Origin: an uncultured Bdellovibrionales bacterium
Lineage (GTDB): Bacteria > Bdellovibrionota > Bdellovibrionia > Bdellovibrionales > UBA1609
DNA: 64,000 nt
Direction: 5' to 3'
Assembly: GCA_903833275.1 (NCBI GenBank)
Contig: CAILEP010000020.1
Coordinates: forward strand, 62,001-126,000
This document shows positions 20,080 to 30,216 of this stretch, one piece after another. A model generated the notes under the pieces. That model saw only the letters and a program-made list of their open reading frames with translations, was not told the DNA's origin and did no database searches. Position numbers and translations under genes: made by a program. How positions within the stretch are numbered: position 1 is the stretch's first letter; the number at the start of each line of letters is the position of its first letter.

Positions 20080-20637
20080 TTACAGAGTCATCAACTCTTT
20101 TTCTTTGTCGGTGCCGATCTGGTCCACCTTCTTGATATAGTCGTCCGTCAGCTTCTGAACCTGTTCGTTCACTTTTTTATTTTCGTCTTCGCTGATCGCT
20201 TTGCCTTTAAGGGCGTCTTTTGTCGCATCGTTGGCTTCGCGACGGGCCATTCGAATGGCGACGCGAGCATCTTCAACAATTTTTTTAATATTTTTAACAA
20301 GATCTTTTCGGCGTTGCTCTGTGAGCTCGGGCAATTTCAGTCGAATCACTTTTCCGTCACTTTGTGGGGTCATGCCGATATCGCTCTTAATAATGCCCTG
20401 TTCAATTTCTTTTATCAGACCGATTTCCCATGGTGCGATCATAAAAGACCGCGCATCTGGGCAAGACACCGACGCCACCTGATTGATGGGCGCGGGCTGG
20501 CCATAATAGTTTACGCGAACGTTATCGAGCATGCTCACTTGCGCTCGCCCCGTACGAACTTTTTTAAGTTCGTTGGCAAGAGCCGTTACGGCCGCCTTCA
20601 TTGCGTTTTCAGTTTTTGCTTTAAGTTGTTCGGTCAT
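20080..20637 (-). CDS. frr: Ribosome recycling factor
   Basis: LKKVRTGRAQVSMLDNVRVNYYGQPAPINQVASVSCPDARSFMIAPWE. Confidence 0.96.
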   Translation of the reverse strand: MTEQLKAKTENAMKAAVTALANELKKVRTGRAQVSMLDNVRVNYYGQPAPINQVASVSCPDARSFMIAPWEIGLIKEIEQGIIKSDIGMTPQSDGKVIRLKLPELTEQRRKDLVKNIKKIVEDARVAIRMARREANDATKDALKGKAISEDENKKVNEQVQKLTDDYIKKVDQIGTDKEKELMTL

Positions 20638-20654
20638 TTGAGAGCCTCCGGGAT

Positions 20655-21371
<717 letters not shown>

Positions 21372-22022
21372 TTACCCCTTTAAAGTTTTGGCAACTTCGT
21401 CTGCAAAATTTTCTGAACGTTTTTCGAGGCCTTCGCCGAGCTCAAAGCGAACAAAGCGACGGATCACAATGTTTTCGCCGATTTTAGCGATCGTCTCTTT
21501 TAGGTATTGCTCAATAGTTTGATCAGAATTTTTCACAAACTTTTGGTCAAGAAGACAAATTTCAGCAGCCCATTTCTTGATTTGGCCATCGACAATTTTT
21601 TCAAGCATTTCAGGCTTCTTGCCTTCTTCTTTTGCTTTAGCCAAAAGGATGCGTTTTTCGTTTTCGCGAACTTCTGGGGTAATCTCGTCAATTTTTACAT
21701 ACTTTGGTGACATCGCTGCGATATGCATCGCGATATCCGCCACAAACTGCTGAAAGCCTTCATTGCGGGCGACAAAATCAGTCTCGGCGTTGATCTCTAC
21801 CAAAACGCCAACGCGGCCACCAGAATGAATGTAAGAATGCACCATACCTTCGGCGGCAAGACGACCGGCTTTTTTATCAGCCTTGGCGATGCCTTTTGTT
21901 CTGAGCCACTCAATGGCTTTATCAAAATCGCCTTTAGTTTCTTCAAGGGCCTTTTTGCAATCCATCATGCCTGCGCTTGTTCGGTCGCGAAGCTCGCGTA
22001 CTGCCGTTGCTGTAACTGTCAT
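21372..22022 (-). CDS. tsf: Translation elongation factor Ts
   Basis: [36 protein letters not shown]. Confidence 0.96.
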   Translation of the reverse strand: MTVTATAVRELRDRTSAGMMDCKKALEETKGDFDKAIEWLRTKGIAKADKKAGRLAAEGMVHSYIHSGGRVGVLVEINAETDFVARNEGFQQFVADIAMHIAAMSPKYVKIDEITPEVRENEKRILLAKAKEEGKKPEMLEKIVDGQIKKWAAEICLLDQKFVKNSDQTIEQYLKETIAKIGENIVIRRFVRFELGEGLEKRSENFADEVAKTLKG

Positions 22023-22129
22023 AAAAAACCTTTCGATAAAAAAATAATTAATTTTAAAAGAATCATTTAGCGAAACATAAATAGAAACGTCTAAAGAGGC
22101 AGGCAGCCTAAGCTGCCCGCAAAAAATTC

Positions 22130-23056
22130 TTAGCTTTCAGTTTCAGTGGTTTCAGGAGTTGTGTCGGTTGATTCAAGCTCCATTTCGATTTCAACTTCGT
22201 CGGCAGTACCAGCCGCAACAAGTTTACGGCCTTTTGCAACTTTGAATACGGCAGGGCCGGCTTCAGTTTGCTGTGCTCCGCGACTGCTGGGGCGCTCAGT
22301 GCGCTCTGGGCGTACTTCGCGTTCTACAACCGGCTCGCTGGCGCGTTTGTCGGCCATATTTTTCATCTCTTCTTGCCACATTTTTGCGCCTTCATTGTAG
22401 GCGTCGGCAACCATGTCAGAAAAAAGTTTGATCGAACGAATGGCATCATCATTGCCCGGGATCGGGTAATCAATTGCCTCGGGGTCTGTGTTAGTATCTG
22501 CGATGCCCACAACTTGAATGCCAAGGCGTTTTGCTTCAGCAACCGCGATGTGTTCTTTGTTAAGGTCGATTACAAACATTGCCGACGGCATGTCTTTCAT
22601 GTCGCGAATACCGCTAAGGTAATCGTTCAGTTTTACATATTCTTTTTCCATTTTTGAGCGTTCTTTTTTCGAAAAGAAATCAAGTTCGCCTTTTTCGCGC
22701 ATTTGATCAATTTTGCGAAGACGCAAAATGCTCGCCTGGATTGTTTGAAAGTTAGTCAACATGCCACCAAGCCAACGCTTAGTTACATGGTACTGACCAC
22801 ATTTTGCAGCGGCTTCGAGAATGGGCTCGACAGCTTGCTTTTTTGTTCCAACAAAAATCAGCTTGCCGCCTTTAGCTGCAACCGAACGAATAAAATCGGC
22901 GGCGTGCTTGGCGTGAACAACTGTTTTCTGTAGGTCGATGATGTGAATCCCGCCCCGTGACGTAAAAACGTACGGTTTCATTTTCGGGTTCCATCTTTGG
23001 GTTTGATGTCCGAAGTGAACTCCGGCATCAAGCATTTCTTTAATGGCTACTGCCAT
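22130..23056 (-). CDS. rpsB: 30S ribosomal protein S2 with long acidic C-terminal extension
   Basis: MLDAGVHFGHQTQRWNPKMKPYVFTSRGGIHIIDLQKT; CGQYHVTKRWLGGMLTNFQTI. Confidence 0.96.
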   Translation of the reverse strand: MAVAIKEMLDAGVHFGHQTQRWNPKMKPYVFTSRGGIHIIDLQKTVVHAKHAADFIRSVAAKGGKLIFVGTKKQAVEPILEAAAKCGQYHVTKRWLGGMLTNFQTIQASILRLRKIDQMREKGELDFFSKKERSKMEKEYVKLNDYLSGIRDMKDMPSAMFVIDLNKEHIAVAEAKRLGIQVVGIADTNTDPEAIDYPIPGNDDAIRSIKLFSDMVADAYNEGAKMWQEEMKNMADKRASEPVVEREVRPERTERPSSRGAQQTEAGPAVFKVAKGRKLVAAGTADEVEIEMELESTDTTPETTETES

Positions 23057-23201
23057 AATATACCTCTCTGGTTATGCCACCTCTTTGCGGGAACCTCGAA
23101 AAACCGAAGCACCAGAAAGTCACAAAGAGTGCGAATTTTAGTGGTTTGTAGGTAACATGAAGCGTCTTACGCGGCAACAAAGATCTCGGCCGGGCGCGGG
23201 G

Positions 23202-24359
23202 TTAGCTCAAAAGTGACGGTTGGGTTTCGTCTGTATTTGAGGACGGCTTTTCAGCCAGTCTTGCCGAGTGGCCATCGAGCGCCCAAGAAGCCGCTTCGAC
23301 GCATTGCATAAATCCGAGTGAGTTCGCACCGAGCGATGGGTAAATCAGCAAATTGGAGGCGACTTCGTGCAGATCTTTTTGATCGAAAGTCCACTGCAAA
23401 TCTGAATGGGCAAAAGGCGAAATGGTGATGATCTCAAGTGGTTTTTCTTCGATATTCGGAAACGCTTTGCGCACTAATTTTCGAACATTCTTAATTTCGG
23501 CCGCTACGAATTCTGAGTCTTCGATCAGCTCGGACGAAATATAGGTCTCCCACATTGATTTGTACTGCACGCCAGTTGGTGAACTTTGCAAAAAGAACTG
23601 ACCGGCGCAGGGGCTATGATCCGCCTGATTTGGGGTCAAAATAAAAACATTTTCGTCAGTCGACACGGCTTGGGTGTGAGTGAACTCAAGCGAGATTCTT
23701 GAAAAATAATGGCACTTGGCCAGTCGCGTACGAGTTCGCGTGCCCAACACTTCGTGGGGCAAAACCGGCAACCATTCGTGGGGTGCGGTCAGAAAAATAA
23801 ATGAATCAGCAGCGAGATCTTGGTGGCCATTGATAGTGATTTTTTCGAGTGAGTTGTGATTAAAATGCAACCCCGTGACCTCGGCGTAAGAGATCCATTT
23901 AAATTGGATTTGTGACAGAAGCTTCGAAATAATTTCGCTTTCAGTCAGCGACAGGCGCAGGCGCGACGAGTGATTAAAATGGGTCAGCGAGTGTGTCGCG
24001 GTCGACTTGCTATCACCAAAGCCAACAAATGGGTGCAATTCGTGATCGATAAATGTCTGAGGTGCCAAATTAACTTCGCTCAATTCAATGCCCGAAAATT
24101 GGGGGTCTAAAGCGGCGATTGCTTCTGAAATTTCTCTGATGCCGTGGCGAAATTGCGAGGTGTCTCTGTAAAACGGGACTCCCAAGCGCTGAAAACGATC
24201 GGCCGCGCGCGGCTGATTGTCAGTATCAACGAGGGTGACCGCAAAGCCCTGTTTTTCGAGGGCATGGGCGACGATGAAGCCAGAAAGATTGTCGGTCACG
24301 ATGACCACTGATTTTTTTTGCATGGGGTATAGAATCGGCGAGCGAGCTAGACCTGTCAA
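23202..24359 (-). CDS. FAD/NAD(P)-oxidoreductase-like protein with degenerate Rossmann motif
   Basis: VVIVTDNLSGFIVAHALEKQGFAVTLVDTDNQP; a better start may be the internal MQKKSVVIV. Confidence 0.55.
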   Translation of the reverse strand: MTGLARSPILYPMQKKSVVIVTDNLSGFIVAHALEKQGFAVTLVDTDNQPRAADRFQRLGVPFYRDTSQFRHGIREISEAIAALDPQFSGIELSEVNLAPQTFIDHELHPFVGFGDSKSTATHSLTHFNHSSRLRLSLTESEIISKLLSQIQFKWISYAEVTGLHFNHNSLEKITINGHQDLAADSFIFLTAPHEWLPVLPHEVLGTRTRTRLAKCHYFSRISLEFTHTQAVSTDENVFILTPNQADHSPCAGQFFLQSSPTGVQYKSMWETYISSELIEDSEFVAAEIKNVRKLVRKAFPNIEEKPLEIITISPFAHSDLQWTFDQKDLHEVASNLLIYPSLGANSLGFMQCVEAASWALDGHSARLAEKPSSNTDETQPSLLS

Positions 24360-25432
24360 TTTTGATTTAAATAATTAAGCGGAACAAACGTTAAATCAAG
24401 CGGGTACGTGTAAGCCTTGTAGCTCTTGAGGTTGGGGCGGCCAGCCTCAATGTAGGCGCGATCTATTAGCTTAGACATTAACGCAACTGAGCGCGCCAAC
24501 TGCTGAACAATAAGCGGGCGAAATGCTGGGCAGGCGTCAGCATAAGGCTTTCTTTTGGCATAGTTCTTTACCGGCTTGCCTGATTTATCTGTTGAAATAG
24601 ACGATCTTTCGAGAACTTCATCGAGATCGGTAACCTGTGTTTTTTCGCCAAACGAAGCCACGCTCACGGCTTTGATAAGATCGACCATCGTGCCCATCTC
24701 GACCATTTTGATTTTATTGGGCAACTCAGTGGCCTCACGCTGTTCGCGAATCGTTTTTGCGGCGGTCGCGACATCTTGCGCGAGGCTCGAATCAAAAAAC
24801 GAAACACATTCGGTTTCGTAAAAAGAATGAATGCCGCCGTGGCCGGTCTGCCACCCATCGTAATCTGTTGTATTGTGAAAGGGCATGCTGGCGTCGCCAA
24901 CAAAGTGGCCCATTAAGCCTAAATTCGTTAAAAAGGTAAAAACGCTCTTATTATAGACGTCATTGGGGTCTTGGGCGTGGTCGCTATCTGGCGGGGCCGT
25001 GGTGGCTAAATTTTTGCCGGCCGTCACTGCTGAATTATAAAACTGCTGCGCGCGCCACCAGAGGGTGCCGAGTTGATCGGCTTTTTTACTTAAGGGGTCA
25101 GCGCTTTTTAGCAGCGACAAGTAGGCGCTGACATCGGTTGGGGCCTGATCGACCGTGATGCCGCCATCTTCGGAGTTCATAAAATGGGCGGCGTTGCCCG
25201 ATTCTGCGATGGGGCCGAGGCTCCTCCAGCTAATATCAGGTAAATTGCAAACGTGGCCAAGGGTGTCGCCGCGTTTTAATAGAAATTTTTGAAGTTCGGG
25301 TTCTGAAACAAGGCGGGTAGAGATTTCGCAAATCATGTGGTGGCCGCGTTCGCCCCAGGCCAATGCGACTGTCGAATGTAAAGCCGAAAACGTAAACGAT
25401 AGCAGCAGTGCGAGCGCTAATTTATTTTTCAT
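24356..25432 (-). CDS. Secreted S1/P1-type (phospholipase C/P1) nuclease
   Basis: Signal peptide, mature N-terminus WGERGHHMICEIS, LMGHFVGDASMPFHNTTDYDG..GGIHSFYE. Confidence 0.8.
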   Translation of the reverse strand: MKNKLALALLLSFTFSALHSTVALAWGERGHHMICEISTRLVSEPELQKFLLKRGDTLGHVCNLPDISWRSLGPIAESGNAAHFMNSEDGGITVDQAPTDVSAYLSLLKSADPLSKKADQLGTLWWRAQQFYNSAVTAGKNLATTAPPDSDHAQDPNDVYNKSVFTFLTNLGLMGHFVGDASMPFHNTTDYDGWQTGHGGIHSFYETECVSFFDSSLAQDVATAAKTIREQREATELPNKIKMVEMGTMVDLIKAVSVASFGEKTQVTDLDEVLERSSISTDKSGKPVKNYAKRKPYADACPAFRPLIVQQLARSVALMSKLIDRAYIEAGRPNLKSYKAYTYPLDLTFVPLNYLNQN

Positions 25433-25522
25433 AAGCCAGACCCCCTTTGGTGGAGTGGGTATAGCACGCTCGAGCGAAAAAATTCAAATTTTTAGCGAGC
25501 GGAATCTAGCGTTGAATCAAAT

Positions 25523-26377
25523 TCAATCGGCGATAACCCTGGCGACCATAGTCAGGCAGGCGCGGGCGACGGGCTTTAAACTCGGGTGCCGATTGAGAAA
25601 TTGGGCAAGCGGGCGAGAATTTTTATAATAAAAAACAATAAAGGCGCGCCCAAGAGGGCGAGTGCGCAAATACGAATCGCGCCAAGTTCGTAGTGCACGC
25701 ACTTGCGGGTGTTCGGGGTAGTCGAAAGCGGCGGTGGCGATAAAGCATCGGCCGGCGCCCATTTTTGAAAGCCGCATAAACTCTTTTACAAGATCAGGAT
25801 TTTTAGCAGAAGCGGCGAAGGCCTGCGCCTTTTTTGCAAGGTCAGGCAAAATCGGAGAAAACGGAACGAACTCAGCAAGCTTGCGGGCGGCGAGGGCCAT
25901 TCGTTCGCGGTACTGGGGGTTGGTGTCGTAGATTCTAAGAAGATCCCAATAAGTAGTGGCGATGACGGTCAACTCTTTCGAGCGTGATGATTTACCAAAA
26001 ACCCCGGGGTTGAGTTGGCCAGGCTTAAGATCAAATGAAATTTCTAGAACGCGCAGATATTTTTCATAACTGATGGCGGCTTCTGAATAAGCTTTTTGGA
26101 TCATCATTTGTCGAGCATGTTTGACGAGATTGACTCGGCTCTTCCAGAGCATGTGGCGATTTTTTTCTTTGGCCTGTTGCTCGAGTCGAAGTTTTACGCC
26201 CTGAGATACGGCGCCAGTTAGCGCGGCGTAACAGCTTGAGCAAACCTGGCTTGGCAGCGGGCCGCCCTCTGTGTCTTTTTGCAAAGCGAGGCGCATGCCG
26301 GCGTCGACATTGATAAGACTGCCCGCCGGGCTACCGCAGCGGGGGCAGGTCGCCATATTCATGCTTTCATCGCTCAT
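25523..26377 (-). CDS. Zinc-ribbon protein with CFI-box-like C-terminal region
   Basis: CPRCGSP...CSSCYA; RCFIATAAFDYPEHPQVRALRTWRDSYLRTRPLGRAFIVFYYKNSRPLA. Confidence 0.7.
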   Translation of the reverse strand: MSDESMNMATCPRCGSPAGSLINVDAGMRLALQKDTEGGPLPSQVCSSCYAALTGAVSQGVKLRLEQQAKEKNRHMLWKSRVNLVKHARQMMIQKAYSEAAISYEKYLRVLEISFDLKPGQLNPGVFGKSSRSKELTVIATTYWDLLRIYDTNPQYRERMALAARKLAEFVPFSPILPDLAKKAQAFAASAKNPDLVKEFMRLSKMGAGRCFIATAAFDYPEHPQVRALRTWRDSYLRTRPLGRAFIVFYYKNSRPLAQFLNRHPSLKPVARACLTMVARVIAD

Positions 26378-26407
26378 GCTGTTAATTCTACTAAAAATTT
26401 TTTTGAG

Positions 26408-28447
26408 TTACAGCAAATTGATCGGATCAATATCGACCTGAACTTTGGTCGAAGACGGCATCCAGTCACCATCACCAATCAATTGGCGGCAAAAGGGGCT
26501 TAATATGGGCTGTGGGCCCGATTTTAAAAGTATATGAAATCGAAATTTACCTCGAACTTTGGCCAATGGCGCTTCAGCTGGCCCCAATATTTCGATCTGA
26601 CCATAGTGGGGGTTTTGCTTTTTTAACACTTCTGCGCGATGTGCAAGTTTGTCAGCGGTGTCGGAGGCCTTTGTTGAAGTCACATCGGTAATTCGAAGTG
26701 CAGCCAGTCGCCCATAGGGCGGATAGCGAAATTCTTTGCGCAAATTTAATTCAAATTCTGCAAACGCAGCAAAGTTGCCATTTCTTGCGAAATTTATGCT
26801 GGCAAATTCGGGATTATAAGTTTGCAGAATAACGCGGCCACCGATGAGGCTGTGCCGACCGGCGCGACCGCTGACTTGTGTGAGCAACTGAAAACTGCGC
26901 TCGACCGAACGAAAATCAGGCATATTAAAGCCGACATCTGCGAGCACGAGGCCGACCAGATTCAGTTTTGGAAAATCAAGCCCCTTCGCAATCATTTGAG
27001 TGCCAATTAAAATATCGATCTCGTGATTCTCCATTCGGTAAATTAAATCATCAAGAGACTCGCGCGAATGCACTTCGTCGCGATCGGCACGCGCCAAGCG
27101 CGCTTCGGGGTACATTTCGTGAATGTCGTTTTCAACTTGTTCGGTGCCGATACCAACGGAGCGAGGCTCGCCCTCTTTGCAGCTCGGGCAGGATTCAGAA
27201 ATAAGTTCGTGATAGTCGCAGTAGTGACAAACCAAATTGCGTTGCCCGTGAAGGGTTAGAGAAATCGAGCAATTGGGGCACCGAAAAACGTGACCGCAAT
27301 CGGGGCAAAGTGTCGTTTGGGCAATGCCTCGGCGATTTAAAAAAAGCGCGACCTGTTCGCGGTCGGCCAGAGATTTATCAATTTCTTCTTTTAGGCGGCT
27401 GGTCATCCAAAAGGGTAACACAGTGGAGCCGGTGATCGAACGATGGCGCTGTTCTTTTTGCAGTTGGCGCTCGTTGCGCAAATCGACCACTTCAATCTGA
27501 GGTAGAGGTCGTTCGGCAACGCGTTTGTGCAAAGTGTGAAACTTGTATTTACCAGTTTGGGCGTGCTGCCATGTCTCGAGGCTTGGCGTGGCCGAGCCCA
27601 AGACGATTGGGATGTTATACATTTTTGCTAGAACAATGGCGGCGTCGCGGGCGTTGTAGCGTAATTTTTCTTCTTGCTTGTAACTCGGCTCGTGCTCTTC
27701 GTCGACGACGATAATGCCCAGATTTGGTATCGGGCAAAAGAGTGCCGAGCGCGCCCCAATCAAAATCTTTTTTTCACCGTCAACAATCGACCACCACTGG
27801 CTGGTGCGTTCACGATCAGTGAGGTGTGAGTGCAAAACGGCGATTTGGCTGCCGAAGCGGGCTGAAAATCGTTGAAGCAATTGCGGTGTCAGAGAAATTT
27901 CAGGGACAAGCACAAGGCCGGTTTGGCCGCGTTCAAGAACCTTTTCGAGAAGGTGCAAGTAAACTTCGGTTTTGCCGGAGCCTGTGACCCCGTAAAGTAA
28001 GTGGGCGTGAAAGCCAATGTCGCGCGCGATGCTGTCGACCGCCGTTCTTTGTTCGTCGGTCAGCAGCGGTGGGCCGGCATAAGCGACTTCAGCAACGACC
28101 GGTGACTTTTTGCTTTTACGAGACGAAGTTTTGGTTTCGAGGGGTGGGAAGGCGAGCGCCGAAATTTGCCCAATTGGGTAAACGTAATAATCGGCAAGCC
28201 ACTCGAGCCAACGTAAAAACGTAAGGGGCAGCGTGGGGCGAAGTTCATTGCGCGAAGTGATCGGTTTAATCTCAAACTTTGCCGAACTGGCATCTTCGGC
28301 GTCTGACAATATAACGGCAGCGGCCTTGCGGCGACCAAGCGGCACCCAAACAGATTCGCCGCGCTCGAAGTTCTCGGTGGTCTTATAGGTGAGCGCCATT
28401 GGCAGCGGGGCCTCAACGGCGAGCTTTAGAAAACGCTCTACGCTCAC
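26408..28447 (-). CDS. priA: Primosomal protein N' (helicase PriA)
   Basis: LLYGVTGSGKTEVYLHLLEKVL, VVDEEHEPSYKQ, Cys-rich zinc region CPDCGHVFRCPNCS. Confidence 0.95.
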   Translation of the reverse strand: MSVERFLKLAVEAPLPMALTYKTTENFERGESVWVPLGRRKAAAVILSDAEDASSAKFEIKPITSRNELRPTLPLTFLRWLEWLADYYVYPIGQISALAFPPLETKTSSRKSKKSPVVAEVAYAGPPLLTDEQRTAVDSIARDIGFHAHLLYGVTGSGKTEVYLHLLEKVLERGQTGLVLVPEISLTPQLLQRFSARFGSQIAVLHSHLTDRERTSQWWSIVDGEKKILIGARSALFCPIPNLGIIVVDEEHEPSYKQEEKLRYNARDAAIVLAKMYNIPIVLGSATPSLETWQHAQTGKYKFHTLHKRVAERPLPQIEVVDLRNERQLQKEQRHRSITGSTVLPFWMTSRLKEEIDKSLADREQVALFLNRRGIAQTTLCPDCGHVFRCPNCSISLTLHGQRNLVCHYCDYHELISESCPSCKEGEPRSVGIGTEQVENDIHEMYPEARLARADRDEVHSRESLDDLIYRMENHEIDILIGTQMIAKGLDFPKLNLVGLVLADVGFNMPDFRSVERSFQLLTQVSGRAGRHSLIGGRVILQTYNPEFASINFARNGNFAAFAEFELNLRKEFRYPPYGRLAALRITDVTSTKASDTADKLAHRAEVLKKQNPHYGQIEILGPAEAPLAKVRGKFRFHILLKSGPQPILSPFCRQLIGDGDWMPSSTKVQVDIDPINLL

Positions 28448-28450
28448 GCG

Positions 28451-29317
28451 TTACCTCATGTGTGTATAAAAATCGCGAATGCTGGCTTCATCGGGCAACA
28501 GGCGGGCCAGGCCAGGGTCTTTGCCAAAGTTGAGTTCGGCCGGGTCAAAGTGTGATTTGTTTTTGTTATCGGGCCCGAGATTAACTACGTTGTTGACGGT
28601 CACCTTGGCCTGTCGGCCCGGCCAAGTAATTTGCAAATCACGCGCGAGCCAAAGATCATGAAAATTTTTGTAATTTTGCGCGCTAATCTCGGTCTGTGAT
28701 TTAAACCGAATTCTTCGTACGAAAAAATGATCTTGTTCGACCCATAGGCCGGGCAAGAGCTCGCTCGAGTTCGGCGGGGTCGGCGTGCCTAAGGCGTAAG
28801 AAACGGTGCCATCAACGCGCGAAAGGCGAACAAAGGGTTCAGGGTCTTGAGTTGGCTTTTTTTGGGTGTATTTAAAGGGCTCGCTTTTGAGCGAAATTGA
28901 GGGGGCAAGGCCACGGGCCACGGCTAAAGATTTCGCGTTTTTAGAAAGTCGAAAATGCAGAAATGGTTCAAACCAATCTTCGGGCGCGTGTTCTGATTTT
29001 TTGACACCATTTTCGTCGACAAAGTAACGATGACCATCGCGATAAATATAAGTGAGGTGAATTTGATTCTGTAATTGTTTGCGGCCGGTCACCACAAGCC
29101 GCATCGAGTTTTCGCCCATCACCGTCCACTTTTCGTTAACAATGTAGGGCTCGTCGCCATGTTGAAAAGCCACATCTTGGTCGATTTGATAAACCCCATG
29201 ACCGTGGCTATCGGCCGTGCGCGAGAGAATCATCCAGTAGGGCGGAATGTAGGCGTAGGCCATTGCGCTAACGAACAAAGGGCCTAGAAAAGAGAAGAGT
29301 ACAAATGAGTGCTTCAT
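28451..29317 (-). CDS. Hypothetical secreted protein
   Basis: Signal-like N-term FLGPLFVSAMAYA; no family recognised. Confidence 0.6.
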   Translation of the reverse strand: MKHSFVLFSFLGPLFVSAMAYAYIPPYWMILSRTADSHGHGVYQIDQDVAFQHGDEPYIVNEKWTVMGENSMRLVVTGRKQLQNQIHLTYIYRDGHRYFVDENGVKKSEHAPEDWFEPFLHFRLSKNAKSLAVARGLAPSISLKSEPFKYTQKKPTQDPEPFVRLSRVDGTVSYALGTPTPPNSSELLPGLWVEQDHFFVRRIRFKSQTEISAQNYKNFHDLWLARDLQITWPGRQAKVTVNNVVNLGPDNKNKSHFDPAELNFGKDPGLARLLPDEASIRDFYTHMR

Positions 29318-30195
29318 AGTTTGGCCGCCAATTCTTTTAGATAAGCTTTAAGCTGAGGGCCGAGATCTTCGCGCATGAGGGCAAATTCGATGTTGGCCTG
29401 TAAATATCCGAGTTTGTCGCCGGCATCATAGCGATTGGCTTTAAAATAAGCGCCAATCATACCTTCAGATTTTGCAATTGCCGCCATAGCATCGGTCAGT
29501 TGAATTTCGCCATTTTTGCCGGGCTTTGCGTTTTTAAGTGAGTCGAAAATTTTCGAGGTAAAAACATAGCGCCCGGGTAGAGCGTTTCGACTTGGAGCTA
29601 AGTGGCGCGCAGGCTTTTCGACGACATCCGTGATTTTAAAATAGCCAGCTGCGGTTTTCTCGCCGGCGATGATGCCGTACTTTTCGACTTCGGCTGCCGC
29701 GACTTCCATTATGGCAACGGTCGAGAGGCCGGTTTCTGAAAATATTTGCGAAAGTTGGGCGATGACTGTGGGCTCATCTTTTTCGGTGTGCATAATTTCA
29801 TCGCCGAGTAAGACGGCGAAATCTTCGTCACCGATCACCGGGTGACCGCAATAAACGGCGTGACCGAGGCCAAGGGCCTCTTTTTGTCGAATGCTAATAA
29901 TATTGGCCATATCGCGAATGCGAACGATGCGCTCGAGAAGATCTTTTCGGCCCGATTTCAAAAGTTGGTCTTCAACTTCATAAGAGCGGTCAAAAAAGTC
30001 TTCGATGGCATGTTTGCCGCGCCCGGCGACAAGAATGATGTCTTCGATGCCTGCGCGAACCGCTTCTTCAATAACGTAAAGAAGGATTGGCTGATCGACA
30101 ACGGGCAGCATTTCTTTTGGAATCGTTTTTGTGGCTGGTAAAAACCGCGTGCCAAGCCCCGCGGCGGGTATCAGCGCCTTGCGTACTTTTCTCAT
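29314..30195 (-). CDS. galU: UTP-glucose-1-phosphate uridylyltransferase
   Basis: KALIPAAGLGTRFLPATKTIPKEMLPVVDQPI. Confidence 0.95.
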   Translation of the reverse strand: MRKVRKALIPAAGLGTRFLPATKTIPKEMLPVVDQPILLYVIEEAVRAGIEDIILVAGRGKHAIEDFFDRSYEVEDQLLKSGRKDLLERIVRIRDMANIISIRQKEALGLGHAVYCGHPVIGDEDFAVLLGDEIMHTEKDEPTVIAQLSQIFSETGLSTVAIMEVAAAEVEKYGIIAGEKTAAGYFKITDVVEKPARHLAPSRNALPGRYVFTSKIFDSLKNAKPGKNGEIQLTDAMAAIAKSEGMIGAYFKANRYDAGDKLGYLQANIEFALMREDLGPQLKAYLKELAAKL

Positions 30196-30216
30196 CAGGT
30201 AAAGGTTTAACGGTTT

